Shown here in pieces: positions 27,488 to 36,369 of a stretch of 64,000 nucleotides of DNA. Made by a program: the position numbers and the translations under genes. Origin of the DNA: Stigmatella ashevillena (lineage in GTDB: Bacteria > Myxococcota > Myxococcia > Myxococcales > Myxococcaceae); the NCBI RefSeq assembly GCF_028368975.1, contig NZ_JAQNDM010000002.1:5946425-6010424 (forward strand), in the 5' to 3' direction. The stretch's first letter is position 1, and every line of letters starts with the position of its first letter. The notes beneath the pieces were generated by a model. That model did not search any database. It was not told the origin of the DNA and saw only the letters and a program-made list of their open reading frames with translations.

Positions 27488-28561
27488 TCAAATCGACACC
27501 ACGCTGACGAGCCCCAGTCCGTCGAGGATGGGCTCGACATGTTTTCCACCATCGCGGGTCAGCCAGACGGAGCCATCCGTCAGCCCCGCGCAGAACGTCT
27601 CAGGGTCTCCTGGATCTCCACACGCCGTCCAGCAGCCCCCAGGGATGAGCGGTGTGTTGCCTATGCGGCGCCAGTGCTCGCCTTGATCATCACTGCGGTA
27701 GAAGGCGCCCTGCGCGCCGGCCCCCGGGTGGAACCAGGACGGAGGGGCGTTTCGGGCGCCAAAAGCGTAGAGCGTCTTGGGGCGTGACGGATGAAGGACG
27801 AGGGGGGACAGGTAGCGGCCGTCGAGTCCCTCGTGAAAGGGGCGGAAGTGCGCTCCCCCGTCGTCGCTCCGGAAGAAGCCGTAGCCGCTCGTCGAGAGCA
27901 GAACGTCCGGCTGGCCCGGGGAAAAGAGGACGGAGTGCGAATCGAACTCCGGGCCGTGGGTGAGGTTTGTCCAGCTCTTGCCTCCGTCGAGGCTGAGCAC
28001 GAGCCAGCCCACCTCGATCGCGGCGGCGATGGCGTGGGGGCGCTCGGGATCCAATCCAATGCCTCTCACCCGGGGTTCATGGTGGGGCGGGTTGGGAGAC
28101 GTCCACTCCGAGTAGCGGGGCAGGGAGGTGAAGGGGGTGCAGGGCTCCCACGCGGTGGCGCCTGGAGGCTTGCGATAGAGGGCGGCGGGCTCGGTGCCGG
28201 CGTAGAGCACGCCCGTGACGGGGTGCTGGACCAGGGACCAGATCCGCGGCGAGCCCAATCCCACGCTGTCGGGAACCCACGTGGCGCCGCCATCCTCGCT
28301 CCGGAAGACGCCCGCGGCCTCGGTTCCTAGGTAGAGCCTCCAGGGGTTCCAGGGATCGGCGATGAGGCCCCCCTTGGGCATGTCCGCGGTGATGGGCTCC
28401 GGACCCGAGCGGAACATGCTCTGGAGGGCGGACTCGGTTTGCCGGGCGGAAGCGTCGACGGGGGGACGGCCGAGGGGGGTGAGGGTGTAGCGGCCATTCA
28501 CATGCCGGGCGACGAAGACGCCGCGTGTCGCGCCAACATAGATATCCGGGAAAGGGCTCAT
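27488..28561 (-). CDS. BNR/sialidase-like beta-propeller protein
   Basis: The 357-residue protein has repeated Asp-box motifs of the S-x-D-x-G-x-T-W kind (FRSEDGGATW, LSLDGGKSW, FRSDDGGAHF, YRSDDQGEHW, LTRDGGKH), diagnostic of BNR repeats in a six- or seven-bladed propeller. There is no signal peptide and no clear sialidase arginine triad, so it may be a VPS10/F-type scaffold rather than a glycosidase. It lies directly upstream of the terpene synthase gene with a 7-bp gap. A functional link between them is unexplained. Confidence 0.78.
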   Translation of the reverse strand: MSPFPDIYVGATRGVFVARHVNGRYTLTPLGRPPVDASARQTESALQSMFRSGPEPITADMPKGGLIADPWNPWRLYLGTEAAGVFRSEDGGATWVPDSVGLGSPRIWSLVQHPVTGVLYAGTEPAALYRKPPGATAWEPCTPFTSLPRYSEWTSPNPPHHEPRVRGIGLDPERPHAIAAAIEVGWLVLSLDGGKSWTNLTHGPEFDSHSVLFSPGQPDVLLSTSGYGFFRSDDGGAHFRPFHEGLDGRYLSPLVLHPSRPKTLYAFGARNAPPSWFHPGAGAQGAFYRSDDQGEHWRRIGNTPLIPGGCWTACGDPGDPETFCAGLTDGSVWLTRDGGKHVEPILDGLGLVSVVSI

Positions 28562-28657
28562 GGACTCATTCTCTCATCATTGGAGAAGGGAGTGCACGGT
28601 CGGAGGGCCATGCTAGCTTGCGAACAGTCGAGCGTTTCTGGGGGGGGGAAGCACGCC

Positions 28658-30265
28658 ATGGGAGCAGGTTCAATTCAATGGGAGCCCGGCAGCAAACCCG
28701 TCATCGTTCCCACGGCTTGCTGGTGCGGGCAGCGGCTGACGGAGTTGTTGGGGCAGCGCCAACTGGAGAGCACACTCAAGGTGAGCGCCCGGGGAGAGGA
28801 TGTCCGCGCGCTTCAGGAGCATTTGATCCGCTTTGGCTTCGAGCTGGAACTGATGAAGGCACCCCGGGTGGGCAAGGCCGGGCCGAGCGATGATCAACGG
28901 CTCTGTATCTGGGGGAACTACACCACTCGGGCGGTGCGCATGTTCGCGCTTCATCCGGGCGCGGGCAGCAAGCCCGAGAAGATCCTTCCGGCGGACGGGA
29001 AGAAGTTGACGCAGGCGCTGGTGGAGAAGCTCCAGGACTGGTGCCAGAAGGGCACGCGCAGTCCTCAGAACTACTGGGAGTTTCCGCACCTCAAGCTCGA
29101 CGGCAAGGCTCAGCTCATCGACGCATTCGGGGAGGACCAGGGGCATGGGCCGCAGAGTGCGTGGCACCATCATATCCGGCAGATACAAGAGGACCTCGCC
29201 CGGGTGGGCTTCGGCGTCCACTCGGATGCCCTCTGTGACTTGAAGACGGCCGCCCGGCCCAGTGGCAAATACGTGGCGAACGTCCAGAACGACAAGCAGC
29301 TGACGGACCTGGCGTATCTGGTGCGCAAGTTCCAGCGCCAGTCCAAGTGGCTGTGGCGGATGGATGCCGAGGGAAAGCACCTCGCGGACGCGGACCTGGA
29401 CAAAGACAGCACCGTCTACAGGCAGGAACAAAACAGCGGAATCATGGATCAGGAGACCGCGCTCGTCCTGCACGCCTGGGTGGAGAAAAAGCTCCACATG
29501 GTCATGAACAAGTTCGAGTTGAAGGAGCTGCACTGGCCACCGGACAGCACCACCGTCATCCCCTCGGAAGGCGGTCCTGCCAAGCTGAGACAGGATGCCT
29601 ATGATGCATGGTTCGAGGCAGCGACTGAAATTCATCGGCTTGGAGGGTATCTGGGAAAGACCTTCGCCAGCAGCCCTCGTGGGTACAGGGCGGGAAAGCT
29701 CTCCCACATCAAGGGCAACAGTCCCTTTAGCTGGCACTACTCAGCATTGGGGATTGATATCGATCAAGCGGCTACAAGCTGGGACGGGACGATCAACCCC
29801 AAGACGGGAGTCCGCTTCGTGCTTGAGAATGACGGCGCCAAATTCCGTGTCTGGTGCTACGCTGATTCTGTGTCACCCGGCAGGGTCATCAAGGCCGAGA
29901 GTACAGTGGATACCAGCCCCCTGTTCCACCAGTGTGGCGCGAAAGCGGAGTTTGCTCAGGTGGCTGCCCCCGTCGGATGGTACGTCGACATCTCGGGTGT
30001 CATGGAAAAGCATGGGATGCATCGCATCCCCCGGAAACCCAATTGGAAGGTCAATCCCAAATCATGGGAATGGTGGCACTACGAATTTCATCCCCTGCCG
30101 CCCCTCTCATGGCCTAATAAGAGGGGGGCCAAACCACTCCCTCTCTATTTCGGTGACTATCTCCAGCTTTACGGCGTTCATGAGTACACATTGAGAAACA
30201 TCGCTGATGGCTGGATCGACCATAAAGACATTGAGCACGTATTCAAGAGTGAAACCATGCCATGA
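28658..30265 (+). CDS. Peptidoglycan-binding, VanY-like zinc peptidase
   Basis: The 535-residue protein carries two peptidoglycan-binding-like helical domains (about 40-110, VSARGEDVRALQEHLIRFGF; about 165-290, HIRQIQEDLARVGFGVHSDA). A C-terminal M15/VanY-like domain has SWHYSALGIDID (His360, Asp367) and EWWHYEF (His474), the zinc ligand set of D,D-carboxypeptidases. No signal peptide is seen, so export would need a special route or lysis. The last third is less GC-rich than the start. It overlaps the WD40 gene by 4 bp. It may cleave peptidoglycan stems as an effector or endolysin. Confidence 0.7.
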   Translation: MGAGSIQWEPGSKPVIVPTACWCGQRLTELLGQRQLESTLKVSARGEDVRALQEHLIRFGFELELMKAPRVGKAGPSDDQRLCIWGNYTTRAVRMFALHPGAGSKPEKILPADGKKLTQALVEKLQDWCQKGTRSPQNYWEFPHLKLDGKAQLIDAFGEDQGHGPQSAWHHHIRQIQEDLARVGFGVHSDALCDLKTAARPSGKYVANVQNDKQLTDLAYLVRKFQRQSKWLWRMDAEGKHLADADLDKDSTVYRQEQNSGIMDQETALVLHAWVEKKLHMVMNKFELKELHWPPDSTTVIPSEGGPAKLRQDAYDAWFEAATEIHRLGGYLGKTFASSPRGYRAGKLSHIKGNSPFSWHYSALGIDIDQAATSWDGTINPKTGVRFVLENDGAKFRVWCYADSVSPGRVIKAESTVDTSPLFHQCGAKAEFAQVAAPVGWYVDISGVMEKHGMHRIPRKPNWKVNPKSWEWWHYEFHPLPPLSWPNKRGAKPLPLYFGDYLQLYGVHEYTLRNIADGWIDHKDIEHVFKSETMP

Positions 30266-32166
30266 CGTTCCTGACGCTGAAGCGGCCAATACAGCACGCG
30301 AGACCCCTGGGATGGGTTTTTCTGGCCATCTTTCTGGTGGGCTTCGACGCCAGCCCACCAGGAACCTCTCGGCCTTCTGCGGTTCACGTGAAAGAGGTAG
30401 CGACCTTCGGAAAAGTGGGCCGTCTGTACCCTCGGAGCGTGGAGGCGCTGAGATTTTCGCCTGATGGGCAGTTCGTCTCTGCCGTCACGGCAGGAGGGAG
30501 TTTTTTTACCTGGTCCCTCCGTACCCGGCGGCAGGTTTCATTCGCAACTTACGAAATCTCTTTTCCGAAAACCGCCGCGCTCTCCGACAACCATAGGCTG
30601 GCCATTGCGCAAGGGCTTGACGGTGGCAATTGGATTCAAGTTTTTGATACGCGTGATGGCAAGGAACTCCATGGCTTCGAAGGCACCCAAGACTCAGATC
30701 TCCGGGCAATCGCGCTCTCGCGGGGGGGGACCTTGCTCGCGGCCATCGCGGACAAGGGGCCTCCTTGGCTCTGGGACTTGTCTGGGAAGCCCCGTGTCCG
30801 CAAGCTGCGAGGTTCCAAGGGGCGCTTGATGGCGGTGGCCGTGTCAGGAGATGGAACGCGGACAGTGGCGGCGGGAGAGGACGGCCTTGTTTATGTCTGG
30901 AACTCAAGGACAGGCCGACTGCTGAGAACCCTGCGGGGAGGGAAGCGATACATCGCCAGTGTCGCCGTGTCGGAGGAGGGCAGGTGGGTGCTGGCGGGGA
31001 GCGAGGATGCGCAGGCACGGCTCTGGGACACGCAGACCGGGAAACAAGTGTGGAGCATGGAGGAGGATGCCATCCCCATCGGGTCTGTTGCTCTCTCCAG
31101 AGATGGGACTCGGGCGGTGACCTCGGGTCGAGGTATCCAACTGTGGGATCTCCAGAAAGGCAGCGTCCTCGCGGAGTCATCCCGTGGGCCTTCACCCGTA
31201 GCGTTGTCCGCAGACAGTGCGTTCATCGCGGCTGGAGGCGATGATGCGCTGTGGTTGATGGACACTCGGAGCGGACAACAGTTCAGTCTTTCGCTCAATG
31301 GCAGTATGGATGCGATTGCGTCCCTCGCTATCAGCACCGATGGAAAGCACATCGCCTCGGCCAGTCAGACGGCCTCAATCCGTTTGTGGGATGAGACGCA
31401 AAACAGTTCGCAAGGGCTTGTCTCGGGCCGTGAGCAACCTCCGGTGGCCGTCGGCTTCTCTCCGGATGGGCAGAAGATGCTCTCTGCGAGCCGGGACGGC
31501 CTTATCCGGCTTTGGAACCCCCTCGAGCCGTCAGCCAGCCGCGCCCTGGTGAAATTGCCTCCAGGCCCCACGGTGCTGGCGACGTCACCGGCGGGGCCCT
31601 TCGCGGTGTTCTCGGGAAGTGATGGGGTGCTGCGTTTGTGGAGCCTGGACGAGGAGAAGGAAGTGAGGCGGTATGGGGGGGAGGGAGGGCCTGCGTACTA
31701 CCCTGTGGCCTTCTCGGCGGATGGACAGCGCCTGTTTGCGGCCCGGGAGGAGCACGGGGTGGACGTTTGGGAGGTGGCGACGGGTCAGCACGTGCAGAGG
31801 CTGGAGCCTTCGGCGTATGAGGTGACGAGCTTCGCGGCCAGTGGGGAGGTGGTCGCTGCGGGGACGCGGGACGGCCACATCCAGTTGTGGAAGGCCAAGA
31901 CGCTGGAGCCGCTGGTTCGGCTCTCGGGACATGACGGCGCGCTCAGCGCGGTGTCGCTGAGCGGGGATGGGAGTTGGGTGCTCTCCGTGGGAGAAGACTC
32001 GACGGTGAGACTGTGGGACGCGAGGACAGGAGTGCAACAGGATGTCCTGGAGGCTCATAGCAACCACGATTTGCCGACCGCAGCGGTCTTCGATCCTGGC
32101 GGGCAATCATTCCTGGTAGGGAACAACGCGGGGGTCATCCGCCGGTTCGTGCTCGAACGCCCGTAG
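30262..32166 (+). CDS. WD40-repeat protein with N-terminal membrane anchor
   Basis: The 634-residue protein has one N-terminal hydrophobic segment (GWVFLAIFLVGF) followed by at least a dozen WD40-type blades, such as SVEALRFSPDGQFVSAV, VALSRDGTRAVTSG and VSLSGDGSWVLSVGEDSTVR. It probably folds into two propellers in the periplasm or as an anchored exported protein. The 4-bp overlap with the peptidase gene implies joint expression and perhaps a complex. WD40 proteins act as binding platforms; no catalytic domain is present. Confidence 0.82.
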   Translation: MTFLTLKRPIQHARPLGWVFLAIFLVGFDASPPGTSRPSAVHVKEVATFGKVGRLYPRSVEALRFSPDGQFVSAVTAGGSFFTWSLRTRRQVSFATYEISFPKTAALSDNHRLAIAQGLDGGNWIQVFDTRDGKELHGFEGTQDSDLRAIALSRGGTLLAAIADKGPPWLWDLSGKPRVRKLRGSKGRLMAVAVSGDGTRTVAAGEDGLVYVWNSRTGRLLRTLRGGKRYIASVAVSEEGRWVLAGSEDAQARLWDTQTGKQVWSMEEDAIPIGSVALSRDGTRAVTSGRGIQLWDLQKGSVLAESSRGPSPVALSADSAFIAAGGDDALWLMDTRSGQQFSLSLNGSMDAIASLAISTDGKHIASASQTASIRLWDETQNSSQGLVSGREQPPVAVGFSPDGQKMLSASRDGLIRLWNPLEPSASRALVKLPPGPTVLATSPAGPFAVFSGSDGVLRLWSLDEEKEVRRYGGEGGPAYYPVAFSADGQRLFAAREEHGVDVWEVATGQHVQRLEPSAYEVTSFAASGEVVAAGTRDGHIQLWKAKTLEPLVRLSGHDGALSAVSLSGDGSWVLSVGEDSTVRLWDARTGVQQDVLEAHSNHDLPTAAVFDPGGQSFLVGNNAGVIRRFVLERP

Positions 32167-32208
32167 TCCGTTGGCCCCTCCTCGCGTGCAATGGAGGAGA
32201 ATGCCCCC

Positions 32209-32850
32209 ATGAACCGGATTGGCGTCATCGGCGACATCCACTGCGAGCATGTGTCGCTCAAGGCCGTGCTTCGCTTTTTCGATCGGGCGGGCGTCGATCG
32301 CATCGTCTCCGTCGGGGACATCTGTGATGGGCCCGGAGACCTGACGCGGACCGTGGAGCTGCTGCGAGGCGCGGGTGTCGAGACCGTCGCGGGCAACCAC
32401 GAGCGTTGGTTGCTCCAGGGAGAGATGCGGAGCCTGCCCGACGCCACCGAGCCGGACTCCCTCCCGCCGCACGTTCAGGCATGGCTCGCCTCGTTGCCGC
32501 GCACCCGGGAACTTCACACGCCCGCGGGGGCGCTCCTCGTTTGCCACGGGTTGGGCGAGGACGACATGGCCCAGGTCACTCCGGAGGATCAGGGGTATGC
32601 GCTCGAGGTCAATGAGGCCCTGTGGGCCCTCGTCCGTGCGCGACGCTGGCGCTACGTCATCAACGGCCACTCCCATCGGCGCATGGTCCGGAGCTTCGAG
32701 GGGCTGACCGTCATCAATGCAGGCACCCTCCACGAGGGCCACGACCCCTGCTTCGGCCTGATCGATCTCTCCCGGCGAGAGGTCGCCTTCTACGACATCC
32801 ACGACGACTGGATCGCCGAGCCTCCCCAGGTGCTTCCGCTGCCGGCATGA
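32209..32850 (+). CDS. Calcineurin-like metallophosphoesterase
   Basis: The 213-residue protein has all five motifs of the family: GDIH, GDICDGPGD, GNHE, a short VCHG and GHSHRRM, which hold two divalent metals. It resembles small YfcE/Pph-type phosphodiesterases. The start at 32209 is supported by GGAGGA ten bases upstream; a start 18 bp earlier is possible but overlaps that site. The substrate is unknown, and the gene stands alone. Confidence 0.87.
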   Translation: MNRIGVIGDIHCEHVSLKAVLRFFDRAGVDRIVSVGDICDGPGDLTRTVELLRGAGVETVAGNHERWLLQGEMRSLPDATEPDSLPPHVQAWLASLPRTRELHTPAGALLVCHGLGEDDMAQVTPEDQGYALEVNEALWALVRARRWRYVINGHSHRRMVRSFEGLTVINAGTLHEGHDPCFGLIDLSRREVAFYDIHDDWIAEPPQVLPLPA

Positions 32851-33149
32851 AACGCCCGGCGCTCCTCCACCGGCGAAGCCGCTGCGGCATCAAGTGGACA
32901 GAAACCGTGTCCAGGGACTTAGAACAGCTCCGACCCGAGCATCCCGAAATGCAGTGAGACGCCCGGAAGCGGATCACTCTGGACTGGCCGCTCGACCTTC
33001 GGCGCCCGGGCGCGTAGCACTTCTGCCACTGGGCGCGCCTGCAGTATGTATCTTGTGCTGCGGCCAATAGGGGCGCATGACCGAGCCTGTGAATCCAGCA
33101 TTGTGCGCGTTGATGAGTGTTGAGGAAGCCACGTTTTGTTGCTGCATTG
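32851..33149. other. Intergenic stretch without a convincing gene
   Basis: About 300 bp after the phosphoesterase gene hold only short frames with no ribosome-binding site or recognisable domain. A small hairpin, TGGACA-N7-TGTCCA, lies at 32895-32913. Base composition drops toward the sheath gene, so the segment probably contains the left border of acquired DNA, but no terminal repeat could be identified. Confidence 0.4.
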
Positions 33150-33178
33150 TTGGTCTAGTGCGAGGGGGTAGGTAGAAT
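33150..33178 (+). promoter_or_regulatory. Candidate sigma-70-type promoter of the sheath gene
   Basis: TTGGTC and TAGAAT are separated by exactly 17 bases, close to the consensus housekeeping promoter. The start codon of the sheath gene follows about 60 bp downstream. The local sequence is less GC-rich than its surroundings. Confidence 0.45.
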
Positions 33179-33240
33179 CTGGCAAGAAAACGGGCAGCTG
33201 CGCCTGTGTCGCACAACCCCACCGCTACGTGAGCGCGCTC

Positions 33241-34287
33241 ATGTCTCCTACCGATGTTACCCTTCCCGGTGTCTACATTGAAGAAGATGCCAATCTTAGC
33301 CTCTCCATCACCACCAACCTGACGGCCGTGCCTGTCTTTGCATGTGGAGACAGGGTGACCGCCAGCTTTGCGAGGTTCGACTCATGGTCGAGCTATAGCC
33401 GGAATTCAGGAGGCGCACAGGAAGACAGCACGCTACATGCCGCCATCAGAGCTTATTTTGAGAACGGAGGCGGCTATTGCTATCTCGTGCCAACAAGCAA
33501 ACTTTTGGAAGAGGTGCCTCTCCTTGCAGATGCCACGCTTCTGGTCGCGGCGGGACAAGACATACGGACTGCCGCTTCCAAGCTGTGTACTGAGGAGAGT
33601 GGTCTCTTTGCCATCCTTGATGGTCCTGAAGCAGCTATCACAAGCGCAGACCTGGAGAAGTACGATGCAAACAGTCAGGCAGCCGTGTATTACCCGTGGC
33701 TCAAGGCGGACTGGGCAAAGGTGAATATTCCTCCGAGCGCTGCGCTTGCTGGGGTCTACTGTGGGGTGGATAGGAGCAGGGGGGTATGGAAGACCCCCGC
33801 CAATGTCCCATTGAGAGGGGGTCTGACGCCTCTTCACGCTGTCAGCGACTCGGAGCAGGCGCAATATCAAGAGGGCAAGGCCGTCAACATGATTCGCCAG
33901 TTCAGTGGCGCTGGCGTCGTTGTCTGGGGCGCCAGAACCTTGTCAGCGGCCAATGTGAATTGGCGATATGTGCCCGTGCGGCGATTGTTCAACTCCGCCC
34001 AAAGGGATATCGCCAGAGCATTGAGTGTAGCCATTTTCGAGCCCAACACTCAGCCGACTTGGGAGAGGGTCAAAGGAGCGATTGAGAATTATCTTCACAA
34101 CATGTGGCAGCAAGGAGCCTTGCAAGGAGCCAAGTTGGAAGAAGCCTTTTTTGTCCAGGTTGGAAAAGGCACGACAATGACTGATGATGACATCAGCCAG
34201 GGGCGGATGATTGTAAAGGTCGGGATGGCCGCCGTTCGCCCTGCCGAATTCATTATCATGCAGTTCACTCAGAACATGGAAGCCTGA
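33241..34287 (+). CDS. Phage/eCIS-type contractile tail sheath protein, orphan
   Basis: The 348-residue protein begins MSPTDVTLPGVYIEED, the start typical of tail sheath proteins. It ends with the conserved sheath C-terminal domain: FSGAGVVVWGARTL, WRYVPVRRLFNSAQRDI, FEPNTQPTWERVKGAIENYL, FFVQVGKGTTMTDDDISQGR, VRPAEFIIMQFTQ. The length equals the short sheath subunits of extracellular contractile injection systems (Afp/PVC type). No tube, baseplate, spike or ATPase gene lies nearby, so it cannot build a particle alone. GC content is well below the surroundings, indicating transfer. A GTG at 33229 is an alternative start. Confidence 0.88.
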   Translation: MSPTDVTLPGVYIEEDANLSLSITTNLTAVPVFACGDRVTASFARFDSWSSYSRNSGGAQEDSTLHAAIRAYFENGGGYCYLVPTSKLLEEVPLLADATLLVAAGQDIRTAASKLCTEESGLFAILDGPEAAITSADLEKYDANSQAAVYYPWLKADWAKVNIPPSAALAGVYCGVDRSRGVWKTPANVPLRGGLTPLHAVSDSEQAQYQEGKAVNMIRQFSGAGVVVWGARTLSAANVNWRYVPVRRLFNSAQRDIARALSVAIFEPNTQPTWERVKGAIENYLHNMWQQGALQGAKLEEAFFVQVGKGTTMTDDDISQGRMIVKVGMAAVRPAEFIIMQFTQNMEA

Positions 34288-34295
34288 GCACTCTG

Positions 34296-34394
34296 GGGTT
34301 CCAACAACCGCCGGAGCGCGCCTTGGACCACCCGGTCTCGAATCGTTGGAATCGAGATGGTGCGGACCTTGCCGCCCTCCGTACCTCTGGAAAA
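34296..34394 (-). pseudogene. Fragment of a group II intron reverse transcriptase
   Basis: Reading leftward, 33 codons encode EGGKVRTISIPTIRDRVVQG followed by ALRRLLEP. The IPTIRDRVVQGAL...LEP block is the conserved early reverse-transcriptase motif of group II intron proteins. The rest of the gene is absent on both sides: the sheath gene ends nine bases beyond it and the next gene begins right after it. It is a scrap of a retroelement at the border of the acquired sheath gene. Confidence 0.75.
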
Positions 34395-34411
34395 CATCGA
34401 TGTTCGGTGGC

Positions 34412-35017
34412 TTAGCCCCTCAGGTTGCCGGCGCCCGGGTTCTTCAGCCGCGTCGAGGACTCGGACTTCAGGTCCTCCTTGTCCTTGCTTACGGACACGG
34501 GCGTCCCGTCCGACGGCCGGAGATCGACGCTCTGGGGCTTCGAGGAGCCCTCGAATCCATCCTTGCCGCCTCCGGCGGGGTTGGCCTTGGAGCTGGGGGG
34601 CGGCGCGGCCTTGGCCGCCGGGGCGGGTGCAGGCGCACTGCCGGAAAGAGAGCCAATCAGGCCCGGAGGCGGCGGGGGCGCTCCCTTGGGAAGCTGCATC
34701 TGTCCTGTCCAGCCCATGGCCACCGCGCGTTTCTGCAGGAACTCGATGGTCTGCAGGATGGCGGAGGGGGGCGGAAGGACAGGCTCCTTCATGAATCGCT
34801 CGAAGGCCACCTTGGCATCTTCATACAGCTGCAAGTCCATGGGGACGTTGGGCTTTGTGTGCACCACCACCTCGTGCAACTTGCGCAGCACGGCCTGCGC
34901 GGCGCCCGTGGCGGCCCGGGCCTGTTTCTCCAACTCGATCAGCAGCACATCCCGTTCCGCGACCAGTTCGGGGGGCTCGGTGGGAAGCGCGGCACTGGGG
35001 GGATTCGACTGGGACAT
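34412..35017 (-). CDS. Hypothetical protein, helical N-terminus and disordered tail
   Basis: The 201-residue protein has a helical domain at about 15-110 (LVAERDVLLIELEKQARAAT; LYEDAKVAFERFMKEP) followed by a proline/alanine/serine-rich disordered tail. There is no signal peptide or known motif. It is encoded 130 bp after the larger hypothetical gene at 35148-36092 on the same strand. Function unknown. Confidence 0.6.
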   Translation of the reverse strand: MSQSNPPSAALPTEPPELVAERDVLLIELEKQARAATGAAQAVLRKLHEVVVHTKPNVPMDLQLYEDAKVAFERFMKEPVLPPPSAILQTIEFLQKRAVAMGWTGQMQLPKGAPPPPPGLIGSLSGSAPAPAPAAKAAPPPSSKANPAGGGKDGFEGSSKPQSVDLRPSDGTPVSVSKDKEDLKSESSTRLKNPGAGNLRG

Positions 35018-35147
35018 GGGTGCATCCTCTGCGCGGGGGGCGTGATGCCGTCTCTGGCGCGGGCACCCAAGGTATCAGGAACGGTGGGGCGTCGCGTAGC
35101 CCCGGCCCCACGCCCGTGGGGTCCACACCGGCGGCGGGCGCCGGGGG

Positions 35148-36092
35148 TCACGCCGCCTGACTGCCGGAGGGCTTTGTCACCTGGAGCCCTGCGGAGACCA
35201 CGCGTGCCAGTTGCGGCATCCGCCCGTGTTTGCACTCCACCAGGAAGCCGTGGAGGTTCTCCGCCGAGAGCCCATGCAACACCAGCCGGAAGCCGGCCTC
35301 CATCGTTGCCAGGGGCACCAGCGGATGGCGGTTGTTCACCAGCGCCACCAACCCTGGTGCTTGGAGGAGCGTGGCCACGTAGATGGCGATGGTCTCGTCC
35401 AGTTGAAGGGAGTTGCTCGCCCGCCAGAAGTCCCGGTCCGTGAGGAAGAGCTGATACAGCGGGGTGAACAGCTCGATGGCGGACTGCAAGTCCAGGAAGT
35501 TCGTCCACCGGTGGGGCATCGGCTCCAGGGGGAACGCGTCCGAGATGCCGCTGAAGTCCAGCCGCGCCGGTGGGGCCAGCGTGCGCTCCTGGTCCCGCAG
35601 CGCCCGGTTGAGCCGGATGACGAAGTTGTAGAGGTTCAGGTCGTGCTTGAGGAAGATCTCGTCCTTCACGTGCTCCATGTTCGTGGGCAGCAACGGGTTC
35701 ACCGGGACATTCAGCTCCGGGGTGTTCCGAGCGATGAAGCCGAGCAGCTCCGAGCCCACGTGGAAGTGGCGCAGGATGAGGTAGTTGGCCTCGGGGCTCA
35801 CCCACGTTCGCATGCCCCAGGACAGCAGCCGGTGCAGGAGCTTCGACGAGGTGAAGCGGTTGGGGACCACCGTCTTCAGCACTTGCAGGAGGATGACGCT
35901 CAACCGGGAGAAGATGCGGATGAGCGGCAGCAGGAACTGGCGTGAGCGCGAGCGCTGATCCACCAGCAGGCTGGCCTTCGCCCGCGGGTTCATCGGCAGG
36001 CTGCTGTCCAGGAACATCGCCACCCAGGGATCCGGGTCCCTGGGATCGTGCGGTGCGTTGCTCAGCAACTCCACGGGGTCCACGGAATTCAT
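35148..36092 (-). CDS. Hypothetical helical protein, possibly membrane-associated
   Basis: The 314-residue product (start at MNSVDPVELL) is largely helical. One hydrophobic stretch near 75-95 (LLPLIRIFSRLSVILLQVLK) is amphipathic rather than a clear span. Tryptophan- and histidine-rich motifs recur (RTWVSPEANYLILRHFHVGS; HRWTNFLDLQSAIELFTPLY). I do not recognise the family with confidence. An in-frame start 66 bp upstream exists but neither has a clear ribosome-binding site. Confidence 0.6.
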   Translation of the reverse strand: MNSVDPVELLSNAPHDPRDPDPWVAMFLDSSLPMNPRAKASLLVDQRSRSRQFLLPLIRIFSRLSVILLQVLKTVVPNRFTSSKLLHRLLSWGMRTWVSPEANYLILRHFHVGSELLGFIARNTPELNVPVNPLLPTNMEHVKDEIFLKHDLNLYNFVIRLNRALRDQERTLAPPARLDFSGISDAFPLEPMPHRWTNFLDLQSAIELFTPLYQLFLTDRDFWRASNSLQLDETIAIYVATLLQAPGLVALVNNRHPLVPLATMEAGFRLVLHGLSAENLHGFLVECKHGRMPQLARVVSAGLQVTKPSGSQAA

Positions 36093-36173
36093 GGAGACAG
36101 ACTGGCACGTCAGCCGCTCCGCGCAAGCCCCCGTACCCTTGGGCAGGAAGGCGAGCAAACGCTTCGCCCGTCG

Positions 36174-36356
36174 CTACTTCTCGGTTTCGGGGCGGGGCGA
36201 GGCGGCGCCTTCAAAGGCGGTTTCGCGCACGAGTTGTTCTCCGACGGAGCCACGGCGCATCCACTCCGGCCAGCCCTCCATCTTCTGGCGGTTGCGCTCC
36301 AGAGATTCCCGGAACTGCGCTTTCTCGTTCGAGTCACCGTTCTTGCGCGTTGTCAC
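36174..36356 (-). CDS. Small protein downstream of the dCTP deaminase, GTG start
   Basis: The 60-residue product starts at GTG, with GGAGG nine bases upstream, which makes translation likely. It begins 13 bp after the deaminase stop, so the genes are probably one transcript. The sequence is charged with a WPEWMRRGS motif and no membrane helix. It could be a regulator or accessory factor of the defence gene; nothing in the sequence shows which. Confidence 0.6.
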   Translation of the reverse strand: MTTRKNGDSNEKAQFRESLERNRQKMEGWPEWMRRGSVGEQLVRETAFEGAASPRPETEK

Positions 36357-36369
36357 GTTGTGCCTCCAA

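Noticed and set aside
32919-33185. Minus-strand frame of 88 codons before the sheath gene
   Set aside because: No ribosome-binding site, no domain, and it overlaps the candidate promoter.
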